NCBI GenBank assembly: GCA_037783545.1
Contig: JBBELK010000015.1
Coordinates: 1,550,001 to 1,614,000 of the forward strand
From: Henricia sp. BOLD:AAB3569
Taxonomy: Eukaryota; Echinodermata; Asteroidea; Spinulosida; Echinasteridae
Direction: 5' to 3'
DNA length: 64,000 bases
Shown here: one piece after another, positions 12,669 to 24,756 of the stretch
Layout: each line of letters begins with the position of its first letter
How positions within the stretch are numbered: position 1 is the first letter of the stretch
Program-made: the position numbers and the translations under genes
Notes under the pieces: generated by a model
The model's database searches: none
What the model saw: the letters and a program-made list of their open reading frames with translations, nothing else
Told to the model about the DNA's origin: nothing

Positions 12669-12776
12669 TAACATTAGTATTAGTAATAACTCATTGCAAT
12701 GCAACGTTTGAAATTGCACACCCAGAATACTGAGATCAACAAAGGTCGACCTCAGTCAACTTCCGGTTGTACATGT

Positions 12777-13030
12777 ATACACCAATCTGAGGACTCCTTT
12801 TCTTTATATCCGCCATAGCTGGGGGGCTTCCACTGAATGAACTGTATGTTTGTGGCTGTTTTTAAAGTTGCATCTGTTTACTTTGAACAAGTTGCGTGTC
12901 TTTGTAAGGTTGTGTACGCGAAGGTGGCACATCGCGTAGGGGGAGAGTTCATGCATGTAATCGATGTGGACGCCCCACAGCTATGGCGGATATACAGGAA
13001 AGGAGACCTTAGTTACCGGATTGGTCTATA
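12777..13030. repeat. TCCGCCATAGCTG inverted-repeat element, copy 1
   Basis: TATACACCAATCTGAGGACT and ATATCCGCCATAGCTG at the left face CAGCTATGGCGGATAT and GGATTGGTCTATA at the right. Confidence 0.75.
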
Positions 13031-14024
13031 CTCCTTAAATTAATTAATGTTAAATTATAAACTAATAAAAAGAACTAAAATTTTCTCTTTTTTGATTGAA
13101 AATCGCAGTTAATATGAGAGTGGAAATTCTCAGCACACAGAAGCTTCATGCAGTCATGCATAATGAGCCGCTACGTGAATATTTCGATGTCAATTTAATT
13201 ACAAAATAAATTGATTAAACCAAAAATTTACATTTCCTTTGTTGCTTGGTATAGAACAGCTAAGTACATTATCATTTTTTGGTAGTTCTTTGGTGTAATC
13301 TAATCTATCAGGTTAAATAAACAGTACAGTAATTACACCTAGACTGGTTCCCGCTCCACATATTCCACATACAACGACTGAATATGAGGACCGGCTACTG
13401 TCGTGTTTAAAATAGCACTTTAAGCATTACGTCATGCATTTATTTTTAGGAGCACATAACCGTTAATTTTCAAAGCGCGCTATATGGCATGAGTGTTCAA
13501 CAATTTTAAAGGGGTTATTCCTTATTTTACCAATACAAATTTAATATATTAACCTTAAAATATTAAATATGCCCATTTTAATATACTTGTAGGCTAGCAT
13601 CAAAAAGAAAATTCAAACCTTGTCTGCATCACCCAGTGAGCCCCTACGGTTACCGTAACTATAGCCACTGCGTAGTTTTAAATTCGTGGCATCACCATAA
13701 ATACACACGCAGCAGCACGCGTACGTACGTACGTGCACGCAACGTCAATTCAAGATCTCGAAACAATGACGAATTGTACCCGACGATTAACGGTAACGTC
13801 CGGACGCCCCGACGTGCATTCGGGTAACTTCGGGAACCTTCGGAAAAAGAAGGAATTCCTCCTGTTTCAAAATGGCGAAATTGGCGGCTGTCGGACCTTA
13901 AATTCAGTCTAGTCAAAGGATTTTTGGTCCGGGTACCAGACTATAATTACACCAACCTTTTTGCTTCCACATCCAGATTTTCTTCCCATTTATATGATTG
14001 TTAGGTAAGCATGAAATCCATGTC

Positions 14025-17000
14025 CTAAGTAGCCACAGAATCCGTGATGACACTACACTGTAGACGCCCGATGAAGTAATCTTTCTCTGTTGGATCATTG
14101 ACTGTCCACACAACCGTCTTTATACCACGTTGGTTCCAGTACTCTACAATGTCTCTGCAACGTAAATTGCCACTTGGGGTTATGTTGATGTGTCTCAGAA
14201 AACCAACGTTTTGATATATTCTTGAATTTACACACGAGTCTATGGAAAATGAGCAAACCGGCTACCTATAATGTAGTCATGTGCATGTTAACACCGCTTT
14301 GGCAAGGTTACATCAGCCTTTAGAAAAAGCAAGCATGTTGGGATTACTCTGTGCATCTGAGAGTAGTGTAGCCTTCAATAGACCGATCCAGTAAGCTCCG
14401 CCCATTTTGGAATTTACCATTCACACCCTCAGGTTGAGGTAACCAAAAAGTGGATCTCAATTTTGGTTACCCGAGTCCTCAATTTTGTGCACAGAGCTAC
14501 GGCAAATGCAGCACGAGTGACGCAAAAACACCATTTTTATCAGCGCACAGGACCCTAGCCGGTTTAAAACGGATTGTATAAGACTATCCTAACCTACTTA
14601 TAATCCCTTCATAAATGTGTTTTTGTGTAAACGGATAAAACTCACCAAAATTAGCTCGTCGTTTTGCTATGTTGTGCATTCACTGCGTTCTAGATGTGTG
14701 ACGAGATGTTTTTGTTCGATGGCGCGCGTTACGCGTATTGCATCGCACGTGTGGCATGTTGCTAGGCAATTTCTAAATGGGCGGAGCTTACTGGATCGGT
14801 CTATTGAAGTGAGAAGTGCTGTGCGAAATAAACCCAAATTTGGCTTCATGAAAAGTTTGACTAGAAGTCCCATTTCTTTGGCAGCACAACGAAAGTGGGT
14901 TTTTAATACTGGGAAATCTCAAGCCAAACTTGTTGAATGCACGACGGACGCACGACAGATGCGCTACTGACGTGCCACGGACAGGCTACGGATGCATTAC
15001 GGACGCGCCACCAACAAATAATATTAAAGGACACGATAAACGACATTAAAGCTGATACACTAAACTGCTTGGTTACGACACACCAAGCAGTCAATTTTAG
15101 TTTTTTTAAAGCCAAAAACGTTACTTACTCTGAAACTAAAGTCTTGTCGACCAGTGTGAATGCATTGCCACAGAGCAGCCAAAGCCAAGTATACTGACAC
15201 CATACCAGGAGATAGTCAGCCAGAATACACAGGCAACGCTTCAAGAGTGGTCCGGTAAGGTAGCAGCCAAAATAATACTGCACTGTGTGGTCACAGTAGG
15301 TTAGAGCTGTCAGAATAGCTGGGTCTTGATGTTTAACCTGATGGGGGAAATAATGTACGTTCTTTTTAAAGGTAGTATACATGATTGGTAAACTGTTAAA
15401 AACAGCGTGATTTCTACTGGTAATTGAAAGCCTGTCGAGAAAACTACCTTGTAGAAATTTCAGCCACATAGATGCAGTAATACTTCAGAAAACCTGATAA
15501 ATCCAAGCATGGTTTTTGTGCATGACGAATGGCTCCAAAAATCGCCTACAGGCGATCTTTTGAGATTCAAAATAGTTTCGTCATTTGTTTCATTATAATG
15601 GGGGCACTCCAGACGAAATAATTTCACAGGATGATTACTACCATTACCATCTTGATAACAAGTAAGCTTAAAGATAATAATTCAGACTTTTTTAGAGGAT
15701 AATTACCAAACATGTAGACTAACTATGTACAATGTTTTTCAGAGTTATAGGACATAGGACATGAGATATATATACACTGAGCAAAAACAACTTGCAAATT
15801 TAATCAAAATTTGAAAAATTATTTTGTAATTAAGTTGACATTGAAATAGGTCAGTCGGAATTTCGTCGTCCGTGTAGGACTTTAATACTTAACCAGACCT
15901 AAACAAGTTGAGTCCTTATTTATTGTTGAAAGTAAAAATCGATGTTAAACATAAATTCTGAGGGTCTTTTTCGCGTTTTTGTCGGTTTTTGACGCTGGAA
16001 CTACTTTGTTTTTCCCGGATTTACAACGAGTGCGTCGCCATTAAACAGGAAACCGATTGTTACTTCGCGACAGACCATACCATTATTTGTGGGGTGTCTG
16101 GTTTATGAAAATTGAAGCACATTGTCAATGTATACATTATGCAACCATCAGGATTGTAGCTCATAACATTTAAAATTTTTAACATTATGCTGTAGTAGAA
16201 TTAATTCTTCTAGTTTCAAAATTTAAATCGTTGATGTGTTTATTTTTCTTGTGCATTTCCTGCTATAAAATCGACCACTCTGATGATTGGCCTTAAGTCT
16301 GGGATCCAGGCCTGTGAAATCTAAATATACGGCATGTTAACGTCATGTCAGAGAGCCAGACTGAAATGTCCTTTTTGTGTATGGCGCGGCGCCCGCCGGC
16401 CGGCCAGCAACAATCATGATTTTCATCGATGGATCGCGAAAGATTGCTGTGTATATGAGCAACAAATAACTCGTAAAAATAAAGTAAGTAATGAAGGTAA
16501 CAATATTATAGTAAGCTTTATGTTGCTAGCGGTCCGTGTTTGCTAATTCGTGGTTTAAGTGGCATAAATTCACAACCGAAAAACACACTCCAGGCACCAG
16601 CGCAGTGTACACGGTACAGTGAACAAGTGACAGCGACAGTCATCCCGTTTTAAGACATCTCGACCGGTCACGGTCGAAAAATTCGGAGAGAATTTGGTGG
16701 TTGATCATGGAAAAACTATCATGCACGCTCGCGAGTTGAAACTCCATGCACTAAGTCTATGGAGCATGACAACAAAAATCCTAAGTGTTTTCAAAGAAAA
16801 ACTTGATATTTTCTTATCGTGTTTCCTAACAAAATTTTACACTTTCTGGGGCATTTATGATCATGACATGGTTACTTTTATTAGGAAGAATTAGTGGCGA
16901 ACGTGTACGGTATTTATACCGTTCATCATGTCTTACGACCTTTTGCACAAAACATATGAGACTAAGTGTTTCCTCACAAAACAAATTTTTCTAACTCAAA

Positions 17001-20000
17001 AATGTGGGTATCTCCATCAAATTTGCACTTACCGATGCTTGAGTCATTTCAAAAAAAGAAAAACATTCTGATCAACTTCTCAACCCTCAGTGCCATTTAT
17101 TATTAATGTTAACTTGTTATTCATTTTTCAGTTCAACAGTGATGGGGACAAGGCACCAACCACCAGGTGCATTAGGGGTCAGGAAGTGAAGATTTCACTT
17201 ACCTGAACAGTGATTGGATCAAAACTGTCAAGGAGCGAAGACTTCAGATGCAGCACATATTGTCCACACCTGTACCTACATTTGAGGCTCGAGAATAAAC
17301 ATGATGACATCGCCGGTGAACCCAAACGTATGAGCAAGCGTCAAATGCCAACCAGGTATTCATCAAGTGATCTACAATTGTATTACACTTGTTTTAACGT
17401 CTAAAATTGTTTTAACGTCTGTATTCTAAGCATCGATTTTGAAGAATGTAGATATGGATATTTTTAAAAAAAATTAAAATTAGTTAATTGTTTTTTTTCC
17501 CTAGATCATTCTCCCGAAGAGGTGTATTTGGCATTTGGAAGAGAGCAGCCAACCCATGTCCACTCATTCCCATTAGGAGATGGACCCGCGAAGGTGAAAG
17601 TCGTTCCCAAATGGCATGAAGGTGATACCCACCAGCAGCAACTTCAAGACATTATTTACGTGACTGGAAAACTTTTAAAATTAGGAACAGCAGCATTACA
17701 TAAGTGTTACAGTACAAGTAATTAATTGTATTTCCTTGTTATCTACATGCACTACTTGACTCGCATTCTTGTCATTTCATTCCCTCATTGTGTGTATTAT
17801 GCAATCAGTTCATTTCTCCATTGTATGTGTTGTGCAATCACCTACAGGTACAATACATTCTAAAGAAATCACTGAATTGTCATAATAATGCTTTGCGGGT
17901 TGAAGCTGTTTAATAAAGTGTTAAATAATTTGGAACATGTTTTATTTCCCCACAATTACAGTCGTAGTAATATGTTGATAAAGAGCCTTGTAGAAATTTA
18001 AGCCAATGCATGAAAGATACAACAAAATATTCAAAACTTAAAACACCTTCAGTTAGCAGTTTTCTTCCACAAAGATACCATATCATGTGATTGTTACCTT
18101 GCTTTCAACACTTTTAGTTTTCTTTTTCTTGTCTGCTCGTGAAGTAAAATTTTGGGGCTTTAAAGATAATGAGACTTTGATGACGACTGACATTGCAAAA
18201 GATGAGGACAGCAGTGATGGTGCAATGAAGTATTGAAAAAAAGGGAAAACATTTCTGAACTCCAGGGGCCAATTTCATGGCGCTATTGGCACGAAACATT
18301 ACTTAGCACATAATTTATCTGCTTTATATTGCAAAAGTTGATTGCCTGACAAAATATTGTGATATGTATTTACATGTGCACTAAAATGTTGATACTGTTT
18401 TTAAGCACAATTTGAAAATACAAATTTAGCTGGTCCCTCATCTTACAAAGTAATTCATTAATAAAATCTCCCAAAACGTCCCAAATTGTTTTGTAAATTT
18501 TGAGGTTCAGAATGTTTCAATTTACTGATCTTAATTTTCGGTTTGTGGAAATAAAGCAAGAAAATCAATTGATCACGTTCAAATGACGTCACTTAATTCC
18601 TACAAATCGCCACGTGCATCAGAATTTTGAGCGTAGTTTTTTTATGACGCGCATCGGCTGCGCCGTATTTCGAACAAATTTCGAGCAACACGCGCGCGTG
18701 TTTGGAACATATTACAGCGTGTGCGTGCGCGTACTTGATAGCGTTTAATACGCAGTCGCATTTCTTCCTACGAAGATGGCTTAAATTTTCCATTCAGTGG
18801 CACGTCCGTTCCGATTTTTAGATGTGGATCGGAAACCAGTCTAGCGCCGTATTCGAAAGGACGGATCACGTAATATATGGACGGGGGCGGCCGATTTTAG
18901 CAGGGATTACACACTACGAACAAACGCAACAAATATTAATATTTTCAAACAGGAAGTATTTATTCATCTCCCAACACGGTTTTAAAACATTCAAATGCAG
19001 TTTTAATGGGTATATGATGCATTTATTGGCGGCGTACTTGAACTATCATAAACTGCATACCCTACAAATAATGGTACGATCCGTCGCGCAATGACACTCG
19101 AGAGCCTTGTCAACTGGGCGCGCGGCGAAGCACTCATTTTGCTAATCCGATAGGAAGAAAGTAGTTTAAAGATACAAAACCAGAAAAACATAAAAAAGAC
19201 CCTTACATTTTCTTTTTAACATCGATATATGTTTTTACCAATCAATAAGGATTCTTACCGTGTAGCTCTGGTTAAGTATTTTGGGTGTTACACGGACGAG
19301 GAAATTCCGACTGACCTAAAATATTCACATGTTTTATTATCCGTGACTGCATAAAGCTTCTGCGTGCTGAACATTTCCACTTTTAGATTGACCACTTTTT
19401 CAATAAAAAAAAGGAGAATATTTTTGCGTTTCTTTTGTTGCTCGGTATAGGTTGTGATTAAAAACTATGGATGTTAGGATAGGGCGACAATTTGTGTGTA
19501 AAAAAGGTATATTAGGGCGACACGCTCAATAGGGCGACATTTTGGTGTCGCCCTAATATTTCTTTTAACAAAAAAAAAATATTTATTTAGGTCAAAAACC
19601 ATTTTTTTTAAATTGAGAAGCATTTTTATTAGGTCTAGAACTGACTCTCTTAGGTCTGTAACCATTTTTGGAAGCTTTGGGTAGAAAAATAAGGTGTCAT
19701 TTTGAGTGACTCTTGCCGAAATTTCGGTGGTCCCCGGGGAGAGTCTTCCCGAAATGTCGCCCTATTGCTGCATCCAGAGTTCTTATAAAATCTATTCTTA
19801 TTTGCAGTAAATATAAATTTGTGTAGTGGCACAAGCCATGTGCGATGATAAGTACACAAACAATTGATAGGTGCATAAGGATGACTTACTTTGTAGCTTA
19901 TCTGTGGGTAAAAGGAACACACCACTCCACGGCCGTACAATTCAGGATGACCCTTGAAAAGATTTGTAAGTACATTCACCATCTATACAACCAAGAAAAT

Positions 20001-23000
20001 AAATTTTACATTACAATTCTGGTGTAGAGTTTAATTTTACACTCGTACAATTTCAATACTTGGGAGCAAGTCACTTCACTTAAAGGCCCTGTAGATGATC
20101 TGTTTTTGAGCGATTTTGCGAATAAAACCATTATAAATCAAAAGAAAGACATCAACAAACTCATCCGAAGAAATTTCAGCTTTGTCAAATGTACCACATT
20201 TAAAAAAAAAACATCTTGGTCTTGGCGGGGTGTTTCAAATATTCGTTCTCAGTTGATCGGGTACTATGTGGCTTGCGTCATGCACTCTGTGGCGCATATA
20301 TGCATCGCGTTGGAACACGCACACGGAGTACACAGCGCCCATGCATTTTGGACCGCGTAGATGCGAACTAAAAATAAGTAAATCGTTGGCAAACGATCTA
20401 AATAATTTCATCTTTACGGATTATTTTCTGGTAAAATTATATCATTTTGAGCGAAAACCTTTCATTGGATAGTTGCTATTAATTCAATCTTTACTTTCAG
20501 AACTTTTCCCCTGTAAACTCGTCGATTACTTTTTGGGTCATTGCAAATGATCCACTGGGCCTTTAACAGCAAGACTACAATAAGTGATGTATTGTTGTTT
20601 GGGCACAGTGTATGTTGGGATGGAATTCTAGAGGGTTGCAGAGAAGAGCGAAGTTTAGGCATGCCTAAATCTGGGGCATTTCAAAATGAAATATCTGTCT
20701 TTCAAAATTTCAAGTGACTTAAAATCACCCTACATGCATCTTGACAGATACTTCTTGAGAAGTGGCAATGTTATAAAATAGTTTTCAGCAGGGACAATAA
20801 TAATAATTATTATATACCTCATGCGTAGATTCCTGTCATCTGATTGGTTAAAAGTGGGGGCATTGAATCGGCTAGACCCGGCGCGTATATGCCCACCGGT
20901 CAATAGTCTTTGCCATGCCCCGGGCATAGTCATTTAGCGGGTTCCGGACGCGCGCATTACATGTGTTAGCATAGCTATAGCTGTGCACCAACTATGCAGC
21001 TGTGCGCTTCACGTAAACATTCATCAGGACGGTAATGGCGGAATCTCGACGTCATTTTGTCGTCTGTCGTAGTAAGAGAAGTACGTGGCCTACAGTGAAA
21101 ACTGTGTCAGGTGAAATGTGCTACTAAAGTGCCAGGTGATTATGCTACAATGTTTGCTGTAAATACATGTATACAACTTTTCCGCCGTAGACCAGCTTCC
21201 GAAATCGAAACGCGAAGGACCACTGTCATGACTGTATTTGATGTCTCGTTACTTTTAACCAACCAGATGACAAAAATCTACACATTCGGTATATAAAACA
21301 AATATTGACTGCTGTTTATTCGGGTCATGGTTAAGATTATAGGCCCTCGGTGATCTCGAAGCCATGACTATGCCCCTCGGCTTCCGCCTCGGGGCATAGT
21401 CATGGCTTCGAGATCACCTTGGGCCTATAATCTTAACCATGCCCCTCATTGCAGTCAATATTTGTATACTATCAATGCTAGAATAGGGCGACAAATCGTG
21501 TGTAAAAAAGCTATATTAGGGCGACCTGCTCAATAGGGCGACATTTTGGTGTCGCCCTAATATTTTTGAGTTTAAAATTGATTTTTTTAGGTCAAAAACC
21601 ATTTTTTTTAGGTCGAGAACCATTTTTATCGGGACTGGAGTTGTTTCTCTTCGGTCTGTGACCATCTCCGGAAGCTTTGGTTAAAAAAATAAGGTGTCAT
21701 TTTGAGTGACTCTTGCCGAAATTTCGGTGGTCCCCGGCGAGAGTCTTGCCGAAATGTCGCCCTATTGCGGCATTCAGAGTTGTTTAAATTATTATTATTA
21801 TTATTATTATTAATTCTTTCTGGTATTGAAAACGATGATTCCTCAAAAGTGCCCGAGCTCGTAAGCCTGAAGAACCATGTGAAGAGTAGACGATGAAGAA
21901 ATGCTCAGTTTTAGAGTTTTAGAGGAAAACCCCTACACAATTTTGTATGGGGGAAACCCACGGAATCAAGCCTGGAATGAGAACCCAATTTCCAATACTG
22001 ACCCGGACAGGATTTGAACCAGGGTCACAGAGGTGAAAGGCGAGAAAAGTACCGCTACGCCAACCTGATTCCTCGATTGTTTCAGTTAATAGATGTCAAA
22101 GTGACAAATCGGCAAAATCAGTGTTACACATGGGGCACTCTTCAGCTGATGCAAAAAGCATTATGCATGGGACACTCGTGCACGTACACAGTATGTATAT
22201 TTCTAAAACAACCATTCCAAACTGAAATTTGTGGTTGTACATAAGCTTGGTAATGTCCAACACACAAGACATTTCATGAAACATGTGTAATTATACAAAT
22301 AATGAATGTTTATGAGTGCAATGAGAGGAATATTTTCATGAGGCGAAAGATGGAATGTTCTATTCAACGAGGCGAAGCCGAGTTGAATGGAACACATTCC
22401 ATCTTTCATATCGTTATATAAAAACTGATAGTTATTGTTGAGCAGCCCGTTAGAGGGCATGAATTTCAATTTTTACCTTTGGTGACCAGTCCTTGACACC
22501 AAAGAAGATGTTAAGTCCATGATTTAGGCATTCCATGGTGGCTTCCTCTAGTGTAGGAATGTGTGCTTGAGGAAACTTATCCCTGTAGTACAAATACAAC
22601 AAAGCTTGATCATGGGGTACCATGGCCGAGCGGTTTAGGGCATTGACTCGCAATCAGGTGAAATCTTGGGGTTGCAGGTTCGAACCTCCCCACGGCTATG
22701 GTACCTGTGCCCTTGGGCAAGGCACTCGACCACACTTGCTCCATCCTTCGGAAGGGATGTAAAGCCGTTGGTCCAGTGTGTTAGGTAATGGAAACGCACT
22801 CTAAAGATCCCAGAGCATTCTTTCGTAAAGAGCAAGGGGGATCATCCCCGGTGTCTCTGGCCATTTCTAATTATAATTATAATTCTTCATGGGTTTCCTC
22901 ACGCTTGCGAGTGACAGTGCAATGAGCACTATTGAGGAATCCTTGGTATGAATACCAGAAATAAATAATAATAATAATAATAAAAGAGTTATGCAAGAAA

Positions 23001-24756
23001 CATAGCACCATATCATCATTACCCTACAACAACAAATTTACTGGACCGAGTCCAGCGGCCCATTTTAAAAATAATAACAAACAAAAAAACTTTTTTTTTT
23101 ACTCTGGGATGCAATGAAAAGGGTAGCATTTTAATTAATTTGTGGTGCTTGTAATTTTGATACAAAGAATATAGCTGATTAATTTTTGTGTTTCCAATGT
23201 GAAAATGGTTGAAATTATTGATTTTTAGAAGGCTAAAAGTGAATTTGACGTTAACATGTAGACGGAATGATTCACTTTTAGCCGATTTGCTTTTTGGCAC
23301 ACGCTTTATAGTAAAAAAGCACATTTCTGAAATGTAGAGGGCGCTGTATAGGAGCAACGTGTAAAGCCGTTTTATACACAATTTATTAAACGGCTGAGGG
23401 GCTCAAAATGGGACGCCAAATTCATACGCCGGGCGGGACTAATTTCTCTAGACATGCTAGGTGCAGGTACACGACCACATGACCACATGAAACATGCTTC
23501 CAAGATTTTGTTTCAAGTTTTTTTTTTTCCTGTTTAGAACAATCATCGGGAAAAAGTGACCACTGCCAAAAATTCTGGAGATTCCAAGGATCCATGGTGT
23601 TTTTTAAATGTTTGATTTGGACTGTAAGATGAGATTTTAGAAATGTGCTTTTTGACTATAAAGCGTGTGCAAAAATTGTCACTTTAGTACTCTATTGTGC
23701 CCGAGTTTTAAAAGCAAATCCTAGCCGTGTCTTACCTTAAATGGTGTTTGGCAGCAGAGTTTAGAGTGGACACCTCGGCGAGCGTCAGGTCTTTGATAGC
23801 GCCTGAGCCATCTGTAGTACGGTCTACTGTATCATCATGCAATATCACAGGCACTCCATCCTTGGTCAGTGCGACATCTAGCTCCACAAAGCTTGCCCCA
23901 TTTCTACGGGCCTACAATAGTAGAAATACAATTACAAGAATGGGTAATTAATGAGAGAGCTCGTCCTTGAATGGGAAAAAAAGTACCATACATGTTCGCC
24001 AGTTGAGACTCAATGCACTAAGTCTACGTCTATGGAGCACAATGGAGCATAACAAAGTGTTTTTAAAGAAAGAAAAAAGAGCTTTTCTCGGTGCTAAACA
24101 AAATCATGTTTCCTCACCAAATTTACACCTTCTGTGGCATTATTATTAAATTAGTGGCGAATATGTAACTTTTGTTATGGTATGCCCTATTTATATCTCT
24201 TCAGTGTTTGCAGTGACGTCAAGCTTGCATTGACTTTTGCGTGAACCAGACTTATTCTCTAATGTCTAAACAAACCAGACTCGACTCAAAATTTAACTTC
24301 CAAGTATTAAAGACGGAGGCTCATCGATGAGCGACAGACAAATTCATGCCACGAATTTGTTCGTGGTGTACTTAGCTGATAATAAGCCTGCGTCTTTAAA
24401 CGGGTAACTTGCTTAGCCTTAGCATTTGGCTTAGCTTAGGTTAACTGTCATGTACGTAGGCCTACCTCCCTAAAGGCATCAAGCGTGTTTTCAGGTGCCT
24501 CCGTCCCTGCACCCCTGTGAGCTATGTTCTTGTTAGGCCACGTTGGGCCAGTGAATGCCGCTATCTGCTCTTGGGATGGTAAACGCAGACGGTTTAAAAT
24601 GAGGTACAGAACCGAAATAACGGAAAGTCCAAGTGCCCCGTAGAAACACTTCGCGATCGATAACCACCAAAATAATGCAACAAACAACGGGCAAAATATA
24701 AGCGAAAAAGTCGCAAAAAAATGTATTAAGCCGGTCAGTATGACGTGTGGATTCAT
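14025..24756 (-). CDS. GDE1: Glycerophosphodiester phosphodiesterase 1 (GDE1), complete, 6 exons
   Basis: Exons in transcript order: 24756-24466, 23911-23736, 22582-22477, 19982-19890, 15337-15129, 14154-14025. They total 1005 bp (334 aa) with consistent phases. The family hydrolyses glycerophosphodiesters, including lysophospholipid-type substrates, at membranes. Two hydrophobic segments lie at about residues 5-33 and 37-54. The GDPD core follows: HRG with catalytic His80, PENT (88-91), FVELD with Glu107 and Asp109 as metal ligands, and LHDD with the second catalytic His122. Exon 4 has the conserved VVCSFYPQ stretch. Exon 5 has a hydrophobic Trp/Leu-rich segment like the C-terminal membrane-associated part of vertebrate GDE1. 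Exon 6 carries VVWTVND and VITDS, then the stop. The length fits the vertebrate protein of about 330 aa. Intron 4 (15338-19889) holds a large inverted-repeat transposon. The gene is convergent with the lectin gene. A TTTATT at 13439-13444 (AATAAA on this strand) is a weak polyadenylation candidate. Confidence 0.93.
14373..14809. repeat. CTTCAATAGACCGATCC element with 35-bp inverted ends
   Basis: CTTCAATAGACCGATCCAG then TAAGCTCCGCCCATTT at 14373-14407 is mirrored at 14775-14809. The body is 370 bp without a long frame. It lies just upstream of GDE1 exon 6. Confidence 0.8.
15364..15724. repeat. TTAAAGGTAGT element, copy 1 (GDE1 intron 4)
   Basis: It begins TTTAAAGGTAGTATACATGA and ends near ATGTAGACTAACTA. 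It shares AACTGTTAAAAACAGCGTG and CCAAGCATGGTTTTTGTGC with 32848-33219. Confidence 0.7.
16264..16482 (+). promoter_or_regulatory. TATA box and possible first exon inside the 3.5-kb transposon
   Basis: TATAAAA at 16264-16270 lies 64 bp before an ATG at 16334. The ATG opens a frame of about 50 codons with a CPFC motif, and the frame reaches AATAAA|GTAAGT, a perfect donor, at 16482. The arrangement looks like a promoter plus first exon but is not proven. Confidence 0.3.
16709..16920. mobile_element. hAT-like MITE, second copy, inside the GDE1-intron transposon region
   Basis: It starts GGAAAAACTATCATGCACG and ends GTACGGTATTTATACC. It is flanked by GTTGATCAT (16700-16708) and GTTCATCAT (16921-16929). 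A related sequence without the insert is at about 51886. Confidence 0.7.
17505..17725 (+). CDS. Candidate last coding exon of the gene inside the 3.5-kb transposon
   Basis: A pyrimidine-rich acceptor (tttttttccctag) is followed by an open frame of about 73 residues starting [13 protein letters not shown] and ending in TAA at 17723-17725. AATAAA lies at 17912. An upstream stretch (about 17176-17298) is open for [13 protein letters not shown] and its continuation, but it stops at GAATAA and does not join this exon in phase. The gene is therefore either broken or the exon edges are wrong. I do not recognise the protein, and no catalytic motif is visible. Its place inside inverted ends suggests a transposon gene. 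Confidence 0.3.
18576..18785. repeat. AATTCCTACAAATCGCCACG repeat, copy 1
   Basis: It is shared in inverse orientation with 43985-44225 (CCTACA..TGCATCAG..TTGAGCGTA..GATGCGCATC..AACACG). It contains no convincing gene. Confidence 0.65.
19479..19767. repeat. AATAGGGCGACA element, copy 1 (GDE1 intron 4)
   Basis: ATAGGGCGACAATTTGTGTG starts it and GAAATGTCGCCCTATTG ends it. An inner AATAGGGCGACATTTTGGTG forms a hairpin with GTGTCGCCCTAATATT. Confidence 0.75.
20080..20566. repeat. TTAA-type element, copy 3
   Basis: It starts TTAAAGGCCCTGTAGATGAT and ends GATCCACTGGGCCTTTAA. Its body is shared with 12140-12668. It lies upstream of GDE1 exon 4 in intron 3. Confidence 0.75.
21299..21462. repeat. 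Long perfect hairpin with CCCTCGGCTTCCGCCTCGG tip (GDE1 intron 3)
   Basis: GGTTAAGATTATAGGCCC and CTCGAAGCCATGACTATGCC are mirrored almost base for base on either side of about 16 bp. The arms are about 75 bp each. Confidence 0.8.
21483..21766. repeat. AATAGGGCGACA element, copy 2 (GDE1 intron 3)
   Basis: It lies in the same orientation as copy 1, about 2 kb away, sharing nearly all of its 285 bp including GGTGTCATTTTGAGTGACTC. Confidence 0.75.
21965..22080 (-). repeat. tRNA-derived SINE head (GDE1 intron 3)
   Basis: On the - strand GAATCAGGTTGGCGTAGCGG (box A) and GGTTCAAATCC (box B) are spaced as in a tRNA, with GTCCGGGTCAG following. Confidence 0.6.
22612..22985 (+). repeat. tRNA-derived SINE, full length (GDE1 intron 2)
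   Basis: The head folds like a tRNA: GTACCAT..ATGGTAC, box A TGGCCGAGCGG and box B GGTTCGAACC. A body follows (GGGCAAGGCACTCGACC, CCATCCTTCGGAAGGGATG) and then an ATAATAATAATAA tail. The T-stem is imperfect, so it is not a working tRNA gene. Confidence 0.8.
23971..24196. mobile_element. hAT-like MITE, third copy (GDE1 intron 1)
   Basis: The body matches the copies at 16709 and 35175 (CGCCAGTTGAGACTC, ATGCACTAAGTC, GTGTTTCCTCACC, TTAGTGGCGAA). The duplication is not clear. Confidence 0.6.
24307..24400. repeat. TTAAAGACG short foldback, related to the GGCTCGTC family (GDE1 intron 1)
   Basis: TTAAAGACGgaGGCTC at the left and GCCTGCGTCTTTAA at the right enclose a CATGCCACGAATTTGTTCGTGG hairpin. 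It is probably a deleted relative. Confidence 0.5.

Larger units (their letters stand above)
11142..14024. other. Spacer between the convergent lectin and GDE1 genes
   Basis: It holds the lectin AATAAA (11489), two repeat elements (12140-12668, 12777-13030) and a weak - strand AATAAA (13439). The part at 13050-13260 is distantly like 19340-19450. No gene was seen. Confidence 0.5.
15848..19318. mobile_element. 3.5-kb DNA transposon with about 160-bp inverted ends, in GDE1 intron 4
   Basis: The sequence TAGGTCAGTCGGAATTTC at 15847-15864 recurs inverted at 19301-19318. The two ends stay alignable inward for about 160 bp, through shared blocks TACTTAACCAGA, ATCGATGTTAAA and GGGTCTTTTT, at an estimated 70% identity. 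Both ends are bordered by TA, which would fit a TA target duplication. Inside are a TATAAAA box (16264-16270), an ATG frame with a GTAAGT donor (16334-16482), a possible terminal exon (17505-17725) and AATAAA at 17912-17917. A smaller transposon sits at 16709-16920. The superfamily is not recognised. It could be a decayed autonomous copy or a non-autonomous element with captured sequence. Confidence 0.65.

Noticed and set aside
22624..22711. tRNA-Ser/Leu gene
   Set aside because: The acceptor stem is perfect, but the T-stem is poor and the sequence continues into a SINE body and A/T-rich tail.
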